Assembly: GCA_028583415.1 (NCBI GenBank) | Contig: CM053275.1 | Location: 84,066,278-84,130,277 of the forward strand | Direction of reading: 5' to 3' | DNA from: Protea cynaroides | Taxonomy: Eukaryota > Streptophyta > Magnoliopsida > Proteales > Proteaceae | Length of the DNA stretch: 64,000 bases | Shown: one piece after another, positions 11,301 through 26,000 of the stretch | Numbering within the stretch: the first letter of the stretch is position 1 | Layout of the letters: each line of letters opens with the position of its first letter | Notes under the pieces: generated by a model | Told to the model about the DNA's origin: nothing | What the model saw: the letters and a program-made list of their open reading frames with translations, nothing else | Database searches by the model: none | Translations under genes and position numbers: made by a program

Positions 11301-14046
11301 ACCCATTACTTACATTATTTATTGTAACTGAAGGGGGGGGGGGGGAATGGGCTTAAGTTAAGTGGGCCCATTCCCTGCATTAACAACCCTTATATCTTAA
11401 AACCCCCCTTAAGCTGGAGTACGGGTGAATGTAAGAACTTCAGCTTGAAACAATGTAGCAACGAAAGCAGCAGCAATAGTGAGAGCTTCAACTTAAAATA
11501 ATGTAGCAATAAAAGCAGTGATGCGGGATCCCGGGTTGAGAAAACCCTAATTAATCCGCTAATGGGCCCAACCAAATAACATGGAAGCTTGGTTCAACAA
11601 ACAGTGGTAGAATTGTAAATAAACTCAAAACTCAACCAGTAGTGGCAATTCTGTAAATAATCAGAAGTTTCTAATAACTTGAAGAAACCAAACAAGGCCT
11701 TAGGACTGATTTGGAATTAGGCTTAAAAATGGGGTTAAACTTGAAAAACCAGAATAAAGTAATAAAAAAAACAGAAACGTGACCTATAGGTTATCTTCAA
11801 CCTTTAGCAAACCAGAACCAGCGGAACATAGGCAGATCTGGAGTGAGAGAACTCACTCAACTTAGTCCCGTTCGTTCTGAAATTTCAGGGAGGAGATCCT
11901 TACAGCCATACCTCAATTAAGCAATGAACAAAAGGTTGGAAAATCAAACATTGTGACGACAGTATTTCCTGCAAACAGAACCTGGCGGTAGACTTAAAAA
12001 CCAGGTTAGTTTTTGGTTTGTATCTCACAACAGGAAGGGAGTTTGGATGTGAGATTCCAGGGTTTGATTCGCTTGAGGGTAGACTTCTTACAGCCAGAAT
12101 ATGGAGGAGAAAAGAGAAGAGATGAGAGGAATCGATGGGTTTTATTGGAGCTGGGTTTACCGCCCAGAACAGGGGAGGTTAGGAAGAAGGAAGGGGAAAC
12201 AGAGAGAGAGGGAGAGGAAGAGAAGAAGGGGAAGAAAGGAAGACAGATCTGGTTGGGTCTGTCAGCACAGAGACGAAATAGAGAGAGAGGAGAGAAAGAG
12301 AAAGAGAAGGGAAAGAAGCTTTCGGCCAGCAGGCCTGCAAATCACAAAACTGAAACTTCAATTCATTCATAAAATTCTTCTTCAATTCTTCACTACCCAA
12401 AATAAAACCTAATACATGTTCTATTTAAAGGTAGAACTTTCCTAAACTAATTTAAAGTAAACTTAGAAAGTAAATAACATCTTTATGAAATCAAATCTAA
12501 TCCCTATGACATAAAATAGAAATAGTAAATAAGGAAACCTATAAATTAAAACTTCCTAATCTAATTAATCATCTACCAACCCTTTCCAGACCAAAAGGTT
12601 GGTTTGGGTTTGAGCCGGTTCAGGTTTGGCTTGGGTAGCCAAATTGGCTCGTGTCGATCCATCCATGACACAGCTACTGCATCAAGCAGCAACAACATCG
12701 GTAGTAGTAAAGCAGGCATAGTTGTCAAGGCGGCGTCCGGGTGTGATCCAAGGGCCTGGGTGCCAGGGTGCCTTATTAGTATTGAAAAGGCGGTTGCCCA
12801 GGCTCCCTGGGTGTCGCACCTTGGGCGCCTTGGACGCCCAGAATGCCTGGGCGGTCACCTTGGGCCTTATGTGTGTTTTATTTTTTTTGGCTCTTCTTCA
12901 CAAGATTTATTAGGTTAGGCAAGAACAACATTTATCAAGCAGTACTTATTTATGAATAATATCATCTTAAGTAAATGTTTCTTTAAGTAAAGAAACATTT
13001 ACTTAAGATGATATTATTCATAAATAAGAAAATACTCCCCATTTGAATCCAATAAAAATAGTCTAAAATTCAAATTCTAGAAGGATAAAAAGTCAACCCT
13101 CCAGTTCAAGAACAAAAATCGTATTTTTGGGTGCGGGGGCGATTTTCAACTTCCAAATGCTAGGCTTTTTTTCAAATATAAAAATTCCATAAATCTTATT
13201 ATAGTAAACATCGCTAAAAACCAAGAGCGTCCAAAATAATCTCTTGCTTTGATGCCCCAAAAATAATTTACATTCAGACGACTTTAAACAGCATTCACGT
13301 ACTCCGAATAAGGTTTGACCAGAGTGTAACTCCTTCATTATAACTCGGATTTAAGTAATCTTGGATTTGTTGGAAAGCTGATTATGCTAGCTTTGCAACA
13401 AATTCGAGATTTCTTAAAGGAGTTATGCTCCGGTTAAATTTGTTAGAAGTACACAAATGTTAGTCATAAATATGTTTTTTTGTCCTATACTTTAATCATT
13501 ATTTGTTGCCTTGTTGGTTTTCTCATATTAATTAAGTTATGTCTTAAATATTGATTATTTATGTAGAATGCTGCATATATATAAACATTAATATAGCATT
13601 AATATTTTAGAAATAAAAAAAAAATACATTGGGAACGCCTTAGTTGCCTAGGCACCTAGGCGCCCAGGATGGCCCCGAATGCCTTGGATCGCCTTGTCTC
13701 CTTGACAACTATGAAAGCAGCACAGTATAGGTCACTGTGAACCAAGCAGCAATAGCAGCAGCACATAAGTCACTATGAACCAAGTAATAGTAGCAGTAGA
13801 GTAGATACCTAGTAGCAACAACAACACAATATAGGTCACTGTGAACCAAGTAGTAGTAGCAACAACAGTAGCAGGAGCAGCAATAGCTCCAATATGACCG
13901 AAGAGGCAGTAGATGTTGCAACAGGTGCAGATAATAGAGGTTGCGTCATGCAAGTAGTAGAGTAGGCATCAGGTGCAGGTAGTAGACTTTATCATGAGCA
14001 TGGCCGTTGTTGGCTAAGTTCTCTTCAATTAGAAGATACGGACTTG

Positions 14047-14080
<34 letters not shown>

Positions 14081-17000
14081 GGTGGGTGACATCAATAGTA
14101 GGATATCCAAATTTCAAAACTATCCAATGGTCGAATAAAGAAATTTGGTGAAGTCCTAGTGTGACTCGGAATAGGGCAATAAGGCAAGTGGGACACTAAT
14201 TAAAAAGTCAAAGATCCAGTCAGCAGATTTAAACAAAAAATGGCAAGCAAATAAGTAATGACAACTAGAATTAGTCGCTTACCCAAAAAGAAAAAAAAAG
14301 AAAAGAAAGGCAACTAGAATTAGTCATCATAATTAGGGTATGATCCAATGGCGGAATCAAGAAATCCTATTGAGGTAGAACTCCTTGATTCAGAAGCAGG
14401 CAATAGACCACCGGTTCAGATCGATAGCAGTAGCAAGGCAGCAGCAGTAGCAGATCTTGAAGAAGATTTTAAAGCTGTAGATGGAGTAGTCACGATATAA
14501 CCGCAGATTCCAAGAACCCAGAACTTGATCAGCAAATAATTGTCATAGCAGTCCCAAGAACTCGGATCTTTTTCAAGATCTGACCAGCAATAAAAAACTC
14601 GAGCAGCAGTTGTTGAAGCCAAGACCAGCAAATTTTGAAAACTGATCAGAATTAAAGATCTGATCAGTAAACCAATAAAAAAAAAAAGAGATCAAGATCT
14701 GATCAGAAGGAGATCTTGAGCAGCAGTCTTCACTACAATATCAACAGTAAAAACAAGATCTTGACCAGCAATCGCAGCAGCAGAATACCAGAAGCAAGGG
14801 AGGATCATAAATAATTAGATCTCAACTGATCAGCAGCAGCAAAATACTAGATCTTGAAGGAGATCCAGGTCTGATTTCTTTCAAATCAGATCTTGATAAT
14901 AGAAGTATAAATAAGCAGCAGTATTTGATTATTAATACATCAGCAACGCCAGATCTTGAAGAAAATCTTGCCTGGCTAGATTCAGTAGTAGTAGTAGTAG
15001 TGTAGATCAATAAATCAGTGGTAGCAGCAATAATGGTAACTCAGATCAGATCAGCAGTAAGTAATAGATAACCCAGATCTGATCAGATCTGAGTTAGATT
15101 GACAGCACCAAGTTTTGGAGTAGCAGTATATAACTTTAGTAGAATAATATCAGCATCATTGAATAAGTCCAGAATGGTGCCGATAGTAGGAGAAGGCAGT
15201 AGCAATAGCAAACACCAGATATCAGTAGTAGATACTGATCAGATTTGATTAGCAAATCAGCAGTAGCAAGCACCTGGACATCAAGATTAGCAATTAGCCG
15301 ATCAGATCAGAAAAAATAACAAGATGCAGCAGCAATGGTGGCTGCACACCAAAATGAAAACCTTTAATCGAGTCTCAAAATGGCACCCGCTTAATATCAT
15401 GTAACAAAATAGAAAAGGAAGGCTACCCAGGTACAGATTCGTGCTACTGCTATATATATAGAATTAGAAATGGAGCAAAAACAGAACCTAGGACTCTCTC
15501 CTAGGTACAATCCAACTAGGTAGAAAGACTTAATTAACAAGACCAATTCCTAGTTTACTTAAGACACACCGGTAATGGCCTTTTATAATTAGGTCCACTA
15601 CAAACATAATAAAATAAAGTCAATCAGTAATCAGGCCCATTACTTACATTATTTATTATAACTAAAAGAGGGGGGGAATGGGCTTAAGTTAAGAGGTCCC
15701 ATTCCCTTACAATAACAACCCTTATAATATCTTAACAGACCCAAAAGGAGGAAGCAGAAGAAGAGGAAGGAGGGGGCTCTAATGACACTTAATCAAAAAA
15801 TAATAAATCTGGCTAATAATAGATATAAAATATTTCACCAAGCATAACCCTCTCCTGAGTCCCCGAGTGGCCGAATCCTTTTCTTTCGTAGTTTGCCAAG
15901 TCCGACCCCAAGCATCCTTGTCAGATTCCAGCAACTGCACCCACATCCATGTACCATAGGTTTTAAGGAACAGTATTGGATCGATTTGGTCATGGTATCT
16001 GGATATGTATTGAGCTGGACCTATTTAATCTATCAAACATAGTGGGTTATCCTTTCCGCATCCAATATGTGGTATTTGTTCAATGGATTGGCTGGCAACT
16101 TTTTTGGATTGTCTAATCTATATTGATCTGGACTGGCATTGCCTAGAAGCTATCTGATCTTTAAATCTTTGACATTTAAGTGTTGGAAAAAGTAGAATAG
16201 TGAAATTTGCAAATGTCCTTGTAATGTAGCTTTTGTCACACTCATTCAGTTGTGCAGAACTTCTTAGTTCTTGTAATCTTAGGCTGTCGTGAAGGAACTT
16301 TCATTTTTACCTCATTTAGCAGCCATGTTTCAGAGCAGGTATATTCATTCGTTCAGTGCTATAATTTTAATATATCAAATTTATTTGAAGAGTTAATCAT
16401 ATCTGTTGTGTCTGACACTGATTGGAAACGCTATAATATAATATAATTGCTTGAAGAAATCGTTTCGCGTAAGCAGTAACTGAGAAAAACCGGTCTTTGA
16501 ATGTCTTTGAATACTACTGGTTTCTTATTATATCCTGTGCAGGATTTTAATATAATGCTCCCGTAAATAGGACCAGAGTCTTGAGCATGGCATTAACTGT
16601 TGACCATACAAAAATGACTTTGTGGAACAATTCTAAAACAAAAGTTTTAGTATTGCCTTTTTGGTTGTTAACTTAATTGATCTTCTTATGAGCAAGGTTT
16701 AAAAACTCGGAATCGGGTATGGGTACGATGTTGATCGATTCCAATTTGATCGTCTCACAATGGCTGGGAATTGGTTGGACTCGCCCTGACTCGGCGTAAC
16801 TGGGTAGGACTCAGTACGCATAGAATCGGGGTTAATTGTAATCATCCCTAGTCAATTTCCAGTTGATTCTGCTGATTCCGATCCGATTTTAAAACAATGC
16901 TTTTGACCAAAGATTAATCCTGCTACATCCCTTGATGCTTTCACAGGGAGCAATCAATTTTTGAGTGTATGATTGCAAATTTATTTGAGGAGTACGAGTT

Positions 17001-20000
17001 CTTCCCCAAGTATCCAGAAAGACAACTTAAGATTGCTGCAGTTCTCTTCGGTAAGGTTTATAGATGTATTATTATAAAATTTCTTAATTTTGTCTGCTAT
17101 ATTATGTTTTCCATGGGAAATGCTTGAAGTGATGAATTCTTCTGGATTTTTTCTAAAGAATAAATGATAATGCCTTATTGAGATGTCATATGTTATACGG
17201 ATTGGGTATGTGTCAGTTGTCAAGGAATTGGGTCATATGTGTCCTAGGAAAGGATATGGGCGTGGGGACTTGGTTAAAATGTGTAGTCAAATGACGGGAG
17301 TAAATCTTCTTCATAGCCTGGGAGGTGTCTGACTTTTGGGCTCATGTTAGACACATGCCCCCTTACCCATACCATTCTCCTGTTGTGCTGACATGGGTAC
17401 CCCAAAGGTGCAGGAAGTTTCCGGGTTGTGGAAGTCGTGGTCCCACTTAGTAGCTTTTCCTGTTCGTACTATGTTTCTTAACACACTTTTGTTGTATGGG
17501 CACAACGGTTTCATTTCATTCAAGAAGGAAAAAAAGATTTCACCCCTTCTCGGTAATACAACCAAGAAGAGAAGATTTGAAGCATCATTTTTATTTGCTC
17601 ATTTTCCAATAAGGCTTCTCAAGAGGAGAAATTTAGTTACCTTATTAAAATTTAAACATCTTCATTGTTAAGCTGGTGTTTCTTGGCTATCAATTTTATT
17701 AACTGTCAGTGGATTATATTGAAGGTGATAAAGACAACCTAGAGTCTAAGTTTACCTACACTTACAGCTAGCTAGGTATTGGGTTACCTAATGTTTAGCT
17801 AGTTCGGATAGAGGGCAGCAGCAGACATGTCTTGCAATTAGATTGTTTAGAGCTGAATTTTATCTGCCAATGATCAATATAACCCTAGCAGCGATTACTA
17901 ACTCAACAATGATCAAATAGGGTGACATAGGATTCAGCATTAATAAGGCAGCATTCGATAAGTTGTTATGCAAAAGGTTTCAGCACTCTTAAAATAATAA
18001 CAGCAATATTCAGTGCTTAGGTAAACTAATTTCATGTAAATATTGCGACATTTCAATACAAAGGAGTTAGATTACTTACAGAAACGATGCTGAAAGATAA
18101 GCACCAATACATGTCGGTATAGGATTGTGAAGTGCTGTTAACATAGTTCAGAAACAAAAAAGAACATGGGTTGAAACTAAACAGAAACTGAGACTTAAAT
18201 AAATTGTCTAATAATGGCAGAATTTAACAATGGGGTAATGGAAAATAAATGTTGCAGGGAGGGGTTGAAAATGGACTATTAGACATACTTTGAAATGAGC
18301 ATAACATAAACAGAAAATTGAATTTCGTGGGCAGGGAAGGGAGTATTTGATTACCCCAAAAAAAAAAAAAAAAAAAAAGAAGAAGAAGAAGAAGAAGAAG
18401 AGATAATAAGAAAGAAAGATTCAGAAAGAAGGGGGAGGGGAATTTCAGAATTTACACAGAAAAGAGGAGGGAAGGAGAGGAGAAGAAAAAATTTGAGAGA
18501 GAGAGAAAGAGAGAACTTCTAGCAAGAAGATAGAGAAAGTTCCATTATTTTTCTTCATTCATATTGCATAATTTGTTTTCAGCAAAAAATGGCCTCAAAA
18601 GGCCTACAAGAAAAACTGTGGGGGGTTGGGCCGTTGGGGAACTGCCTAAGGTGGTTACAGAATTCAAAAAAAGAAAAAAAAGAAAGGAAAAAGAGAAACT
18701 GTAAAAGGGAGTAGGGGGAACTGTTCACGTGAACAATGAACAGGTGGTGAGGTGTGGGTGTTTACATTACATTTAAAAATAAAGACATAATTGGAACTGA
18801 AAAAAAAAAAAAAAAGAGAAAGAACTAACATAACTAAAAGTCTGAAATAACAGCCATAAAAAAACTGAAATAATCAAATAAATATCATAACAGAAAACAG
18901 AAAAAAAATATAAAATAAAAATATAATTGCTGATCAGCTGCTCTACTGTAAAATTGCTGGGATGTCCTCATCAATTCTCCCCCTGGTTTGGAAGAATTCA
19001 CCTCTGGTGAATAGAATCTCATGTAATCCTCAAGCATAACCAGGTTGAGCTGCTGTAGCTCCTCAATGGAAGTCCATGTGCAGTCCATCTCAGGTCGCCT
19101 ACGCCGCTAAACTAAGAACTCTCAGGTACCACCAGTGTGTATAGAAGAAACTCTCTCATCAAGGATATTCTCAATCTCCTCAATTGGATGACCAAACTGA
19201 GGTATGGGAGGAATAGAAGATGGAAATAGGCTCAGATGCAAAGGTATTGACAGTGAAGGGAAAAGCATCAACAACATCAGGATAGACAGAATGTGTAGTA
19301 GAAGGGCCATGGTAGGAAACCAGATCCTCAACATTGAAAGTATTGCTGATTCCCATGTCAGTGGGTAACTCAAGTACGTAAGCATTAACTCCCACTCTTT
19401 TAAGAATTTTGAAAGGACCTACAGTAGCATGTAATTTGTTCTACTTTCCCTTGGCAAAACGTTGCAGTCTAATCCTGACCATCACCATTTCACCCTCTTG
19501 AAACTCTTGCATTTGTCGGTGCACATTTGCCCTGGATTTACATTGATCATTATTTAATATTATCTTACATCTATTCTCCGCATGCAAGTCATGTTTGTGC
19601 TGCGCTGGGATAGACTCGGTTGACTGGAATGTCCTAGAGCTAGACACAGTAGGGACAAGGTTTATGGGTATCTTCGGTTGGTCACTGCCCTTAAATTGTG
19701 AAACCATGCGCCTCACAATACCCAACCTCGATATATCAACCCTTTCATCCTCCTCGTCTAATATGGTCTCATCAGTCTTATGTCCTCAAATTCATCTATG
19801 AGACGACGCAACAAATTTATTAAAGTCTTATTAATGACCTCGGTCTAACCATCAACCTAAGGGTGAAAAGCTGAAGAAAAACAGAGTTTACTACCCAACC
19901 TACATCACAAAGTTCGCTAGGAAATTACTAGTGAACTTGACATCTCTATCTGACACTATGATCTTTGGTAACCCATGATACTTGACAATCTCCCGAAATA

Positions 20001-23000
20001 AAAGTTTGGCAGCAACTGAAACATTGAAAGTCTTGAAGCATGGAATTAAGTGACATTTTCAAGGAGCGACCCACAACCTCGAAGACAGAATCATGGTCTC
20101 TCGAGGTTTTAGGCAAGCCAAATACAAAGTCCATGCTAGGGGCGTGAGGCAAAACACGAAGATGAGTATATAAACCAATGTTTTGCTTCTATTTTTTAAC
20201 AGTTTGACATGTTATACACTGGCTAACAAATCTGTCATGACCTTCAAAGTTGTTGTGACGCCTTTGATTGCCATTATTTTCCAGAGTGGGATTGGGCTTT
20301 TCAAACCTCGGTCCAATACCTTGTGTGTTGTGGTCTTGCTGTCTGTCAGAATTTTTGACAGATGTTTCAATTGCAGCAAGCCTTGCCGTGATGGCTTGAT
20401 CATTTTGGCCAATAGTTTGAACGCTAGTAGCTTGTACTTCACGGTCTGTTGTTTAGCAATCCACTCTACATGGGCAGCTCTGAGTAATTCATGATTTGCT
20501 CGAAGGGCTTTCAAGGTCTCTTCATTTTGGTGAAGCAACTTTTCCTTTGTTCGTTGTCATTTGGGTGGTAAGAGGATTCGACGTAGTCTGGTAGGCTCTG
20601 CCACTACGAGTGGACTTACAAAGTTGGCACAACTAGGAATCCTAACCAGAAGCTAGACACTAAACCTAGGGCTCTGATACCAAATTGATGTACGACAACC
20701 TAGAGTTTAAGTTTACCTACACTTACAGCTAGCTAGGTATAAGGTTACTTAATGTTTAGCTAGTTAGGATAGAGGGCAGCAGCATACATGTCTTGCAATT
20801 AGATTGTTTAGAGCTGAATTTTATCTGCCAATGATCAATATAACCCTAGCAGCGATTACTAACTCAACAATGATCAACTAGGGTGACATAGGATTCAGCA
20901 TTAATAAGGCAGCATTCGACAAGTTGTTATGCAAAAGGTTTCAGCACTCTTAAAATAATAACAGCAATATTCAGTGCTTAGGTAAACTAATTTCATGTAA
21001 ATATAGCGACATTTCAATACAAAGGAGTTAGATTACTTACAGAAACGATGCTGAAATATAAGCACCAATACATGTCGGTAAGGACTGTGTAGTGCTGTTA
21101 ACAGAGTTCAGAAACTAAACAAAACGTGGGTTGAAACTAAACTGAAACTGAGACTTAAACAAATTGTCTAATAATGGCAGAATTTAACAATGTAATGGAT
21201 TAATAAATGTTGCAGGGAGGGGTTGACAATGGATTATTAGACATACTTTGAAATGAGCATAACATAAACAGAAAATTGAATTTCATGGTCAGGGAAGGGA
21301 GTATTTGATTGCAAAAAAAAAAAAAAAAAAAACCCATATAGAAGTAATAAGAGAAGAAAAAAAATCTGAGAGAGAGAAGAGATAGAACTTACAACAAGAA
21401 GAGAGAGAGAGAAAGAGTTCCATTACTTTTCTTCGTTCATATTGCATAATTCGTTTTCAGCAAAGAAAAACTGTAAAAGGGAGGGGGTGGGGGGAACTGT
21501 TCACAACAGTGGACAGGTGGTGGGGTGTGGGTGTTTACATTACATTTAAAGATAAAAAACATAACTTAAACTGAAAAAAAAACTAACATAACTGAAATAA
21601 CAGTCATAAAAAAACTGAAATAACTGTCATAACAGAAAACAGAAAAAAAATGGTAAAATAAAAATATAATTGCTGATCAGCTGCTCTACTGTAAAACTGC
21701 GGGGATGTATACATCAGAACGACATTAACCTATATACAGCAATAATTCTGTGAAGGCCCCCACTAGTCCCGGACTAAGTTAAAATAGGTAAAGCCTGCCT
21801 ATGGATTTTTGGATCCATTCTGCTTCACTGGCAGCTTTGATATTTTTGAACTTCTGATAATCTAATGGTTACTTAAGTAACATCTCTCACATACAGCCAT
21901 AGCAAAAGAGGATGCAATTGTAGGATGGGTTAAGGAATGTTTGGGGTAAATATAATTATGCTTTAATATCTTTCTTCATCACGGCAACTTTCAGTTGTGG
22001 TCTTGGGAAACAAAATATGCATCCTTATTCTTTAGAGTCTAAAAAAATTATGTATTCTTGTGGTTCCATGAAGTCATTGACGGTACAGTATACTGATTTG
22101 TTCCCCTATTGACTGATGGTGGTATTAAGTCTCATTGATGCAGATAAATTCTATTCCAAACAGTACCATCGCAAGAAAGGAGGAACCAGGCCTAAACTAA
22201 GTTCAATTGGTTCAGGCTAGAGCCTCCAGTCCTAAATATTATAGTCTAGGTTTCATTTAACTCAAGTCAAGAGTAATTAATGCAAGTGTGCTATAAAAGA
22301 GATCAATTAATTCTTTTCCAAGACTTAGTCAACAAGTTTCAAGAGCAATATGTACTGAAAAAGAGAAACATTAACATTTGTAACTAGTATCTAAGTAGTG
22401 GAGTCTTATTTCAGTCAATAGGTCAGTTTCCCTGTTAGTTGTGAAAGACTTTGGAAACGTAAAAGTTAATTTTTGGTAAAAGAAGTCTAGGAGGAAGTCC
22501 CCATCAGAGTCTAGAACCTTCTAGCTACTCTATATAAGAAGCTGCCTGTAAGATAATGGAACAACAAAATTTGAATGAAAATCTTGGCTTTGCCTACATA
22601 ACTGTGAGATACAGAGTTGCTTGGTGAGATTCCTAGCTTTGGGTGAGATTCTAACCAAGGCCTTGGTGAGAACCCTTGGTCATATCCTTCTTATCTTTTC
22701 CTTGTTCTTGCATTCTTTTTGAGTTATTCACATATTTATTCCGAAAGTTGTTTGGTTGCTGATCACAAGGAACAGACAACGCATGAACTGGTGTCACTTT
22801 TACTGTTCTCACTTCCCTACAATTTTATCTGATAAGGGTTCTGATTGTTGCCAAGAATGAACCAGGATCTCATCACTCATTGCTATGTGTGAGTCATTTT
22901 GTGGTTTTCATGTTTGAAGCAGACTCATTATGCACCTGATTGCCAAAAAGATGTTCTCATACAACTTCATAACCATAGATTGTGGGTTGATGCTTCAGCG

Positions 23001-26000
23001 TGCTGGTCTTTTGCATGTCTTTTCAAACCTTGTCATCTTGTTTGCAATTTTCTCTTTCTACATAGGCTACGTTTCATCTTTGAAATAATTGGGTACAACT
23101 TAGAATAGTTATGCAAAAAGTATCTATACGTAACGTTCTGACTTCTGAGCAATTGGTATAAATGCTAAACAATACTGCAATATGAAAAATCTTTACCAAC
23201 CACTTTTTTGTATCAAGATATATTTTTTCCAGAACATACTACTGAACTTGATTGAGCTTGAACCTAAGCCCAACTGATTGGGTTTGGCTACAGGAATCCT
23301 GTTTCACCATTATAATCTATTTAAAATCATTTTTATTTGTTAATCATAAGCTGCCCTTATCTTGTCTCTTCTGCCGAGGTTATTTTTTGCCTTCTCCCTT
23401 GTTATTTTAACTTCTCTGTTCACTTCAGCACTATGTCACTCCTTACTGCTTCTTGCAATGGCTTTTCTTCTAGAGTCACTTTGAATGATTTCCCTCTACT
23501 TATCAGTTATCACCTGTTGGGGGAAATTATAAATTTTCTTGATTATGTTTATTTCTATTTTCCCTAAATCTTTTCTTGTTTTTTGCCCCTCATTCATCTT
23601 ACCATTCTCATCTCAGTTATGTTTATTTTATTTATTTTTTGCTACTTATGGAGAATTTTGGTTTAAGTTCTGGTGCTTTGAATTTTTCTTCCAGGTTCCC
23701 TAATAAAGCATCAGCTGGTGACGCATCTTACTCTTGGTATTGCGCTTCGTGGAGTCTTGGATGCACTGCGTAAATCTGTTGATTCTAAAGTTAGTATTGT
23801 CCTTGCAGTTTGTACATTTTTTTTTCCGTGCTACTATTTGTCTGTCATCGTTGATGCCTTTCTGGTCTCAGATGTTCATATTTGGGGTCAAAGCTTTGGA
23901 GCAGTTTGTGGACCGTTTGGTGGAATGGCCACAGTATTGTAATCATATCTTGCAAATATCTCATCTGCGTGGCATGCATACAGAGCTTGTTGCATTCATT
24001 GAACGTGCTCTTGCTAGGATTTCATCGGGCCATGTAGAATCAAATGGGGTCAATAGTACATCTAATGATCAGCCTCAAGGTTCTTCCCTGGCTACTTCGG
24101 AAAATGTGGAGGTATAGTTTGATTTTATATGCTTACTGTTATAATGCTGTTTGTTTCTACCATCTTACCTTGGTGATGGTTTTAGTAATGCTAGCAATGA
24201 TTTCCATCTTGCTGAAAGATTCTGCTAAATTTTAACTTGATTTTCTAATGCCAAATTGATGCACGGATCGACCAGATTTGATGGATCTGATTGGCCTGCG
24301 GTTAGTGGGCCCAAAGAGAGATCTAAGACTGCGATTTGTTGAGAAAGAAGAGCAACAGATCTGGGAGATTATGTTGGACAGATCTAATGGTCAGAAATCT
24401 TGAAGAGAATTATCCTGATCTGATATCAAACATGTTCAGAATTTGGTGTGCAAATTTCATATTGAAACAAAAAAGAGTATATATCATAACCTTAAGTTAA
24501 TGATGGAGGCAATGAAGGGAACTAGGGAAGAAAAAGGGTGTTGATGCAGTTGAGGGAAGAGAAGTAATATAATATCTTATTATCCTGAAAATCGGGAACA
24601 ATCAGATCTGAATGTTCCAATCGATATAGCAGATTGAGAGCGAGAAGTTAGGAACCGGATCAGCCACCTGCCAATCCCAAATAATTTGCACGCCGCCAAC
24701 ATAGCCTGCTCCCTCTCTCCTCCATCCTCATGCCCCTTCTTGACCGAACCTATGTCGCCCCTTCTCATTGGTGCACTTTGTAAGTGCAAGCTACATCGGA
24801 GGCATGATGATCCCCTCCCTAAAATATAATATCTAAACTTTCTTAATTAGGACTCTTGGACAACTAAGGAATCTAGAATCTAGATTTCGTAAACTTACTC
24901 AAAATTAACAACTTACAATCCATGACTAGTTTAGAAATAAAATATAATGTAAATTTCTAATCAATTATACATAACATGGGATTCATCAAAATAAAATAAT
25001 AATGTTGTGTATCCCTTAAAACCCCCACTGTCGGTTTTTCTATTTCAGCCCATTACAGTAATGAAGACAAAAAACTAAAGCCATGCCACTTCATTACTAA
25101 AATCTGACCCAAATTTAAACTAGGCCTGCATTATTCTCTGCATATTAGAAAAGACTTGTCTTCGAGTATTGTAGCGTCGTAGCACCACCATGATGTGATT
25201 GGCATGATCGATCATCCACTTTGGTAGGACAATGATCCTACGCCTCACACCGGTAAACTCAGCAACATTTGGCTTCATCACGTTCAAAATATGTGGAAGA
25301 AGAAGGAAATCGATGGTCTCGATCTCTTCGAACTGTGTTTCCTCAATTAGTATCTGTTCTTGGGGCTCCATAACATCAATGGGACTGTCAATCAATTCCT
25401 CAGTTTCAGTCTTGGTCGTGGCTTTCTCTTGAAGATTGTCCACTTAATAGTTAATATAGGGCATGTCCCCAACTCAACAAATTAGGAATCAGCCCCACAG
25501 GAATTGAATCAGTGACATAATCAACAAATCCAATCATTAAAACAGCAAGAAGCAATTCTGTCCACAGCAGAACAGTACAAATATGAAATAACCAGCAAAA
25601 ATCTTCACTTGATGACTACCAGCAAAAATCTTCACTTGATGACTATCAGTCGGATGGCTAGAATTAACTCGAACTCCCACCAAACTTAGGCGTTCTAAGG
25701 AGGAGTATGTTGTCAAAGTTGCAAGCAATTCTGATGGTCAGATTGGGAGATATGGCAGCAACAAGTTTCAGCAAGAATACCACATGAACAGTAAATCGTG
25801 AATAGTAAAAACAGAAAGAAAGGGAGAAGAATAAAACCTTAGGAGTGCCACCTAATGTTGGCTGTGTTTTACAACCTAGGAAACCCCACTTGACATTGCA
25901 AGTAAGCTCTTTTCTTTCTCATATAAATAGCCAAAGGCTTTGGTTACAAAAATAGAAAGTAGACAATGGCAACTCTTGTTGACCAAGTTTTCTTAGAAAT

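Larger units (their letters stand above)
11051..15737 (-). mobile_element. Non-autonomous LTR retrotransposon (LARD-like)
   Basis: LTRs at 11051-11402 and 15400-15737 are clearly alike: tgtaacaaaatagaaaagga at one end, a run of g and gggaatgggcttaagttaag near the other. The minus-strand polypurine tract (rc accccccttaagctgg) lies at 11402-11420, and a decayed primer site abuts 15400. Flanks gatcc (11046-11050) and gaccc (15738-15742) match at 4 of 5. The interior of about 4 kb has no retroelement protein domain, only CAG/TAG-rich and purine-rich stretches, plus the nested hAT-type element at 12717-13713. It occupies most of NOT1 intron 10. Confidence 0.75.
17726..21716 (-). mobile_element. 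Ty3/gypsy LTR retrotransposon, internally deleted
   Basis: Long LTRs at 17726-18973 and 20689-21716 share most of their sequence (gacaacctagag near one end, ctgatcagctgctctactgt near the other). They differ mainly in A-runs and a GAA repeat. The primer site TTTGGTATCAGAGC (rc at 20671-20684) abuts the 5' LTR and a purine tract CAGGGGGAGAATTGA abuts the 3' LTR. Flanks gaagg and gaacg match at 4 of 5. The interior of 1.7 kb keeps a presumed gag start and integrase but lacks protease, RT and RNase H. Confidence 0.85.

Noticed and set aside
12013..12412. Overlapping charged ORFs rich in R, E and K
   Set aside because: They come from a purine-rich (gaga) stretch in a non-coding LTR element, open in several frames at once.
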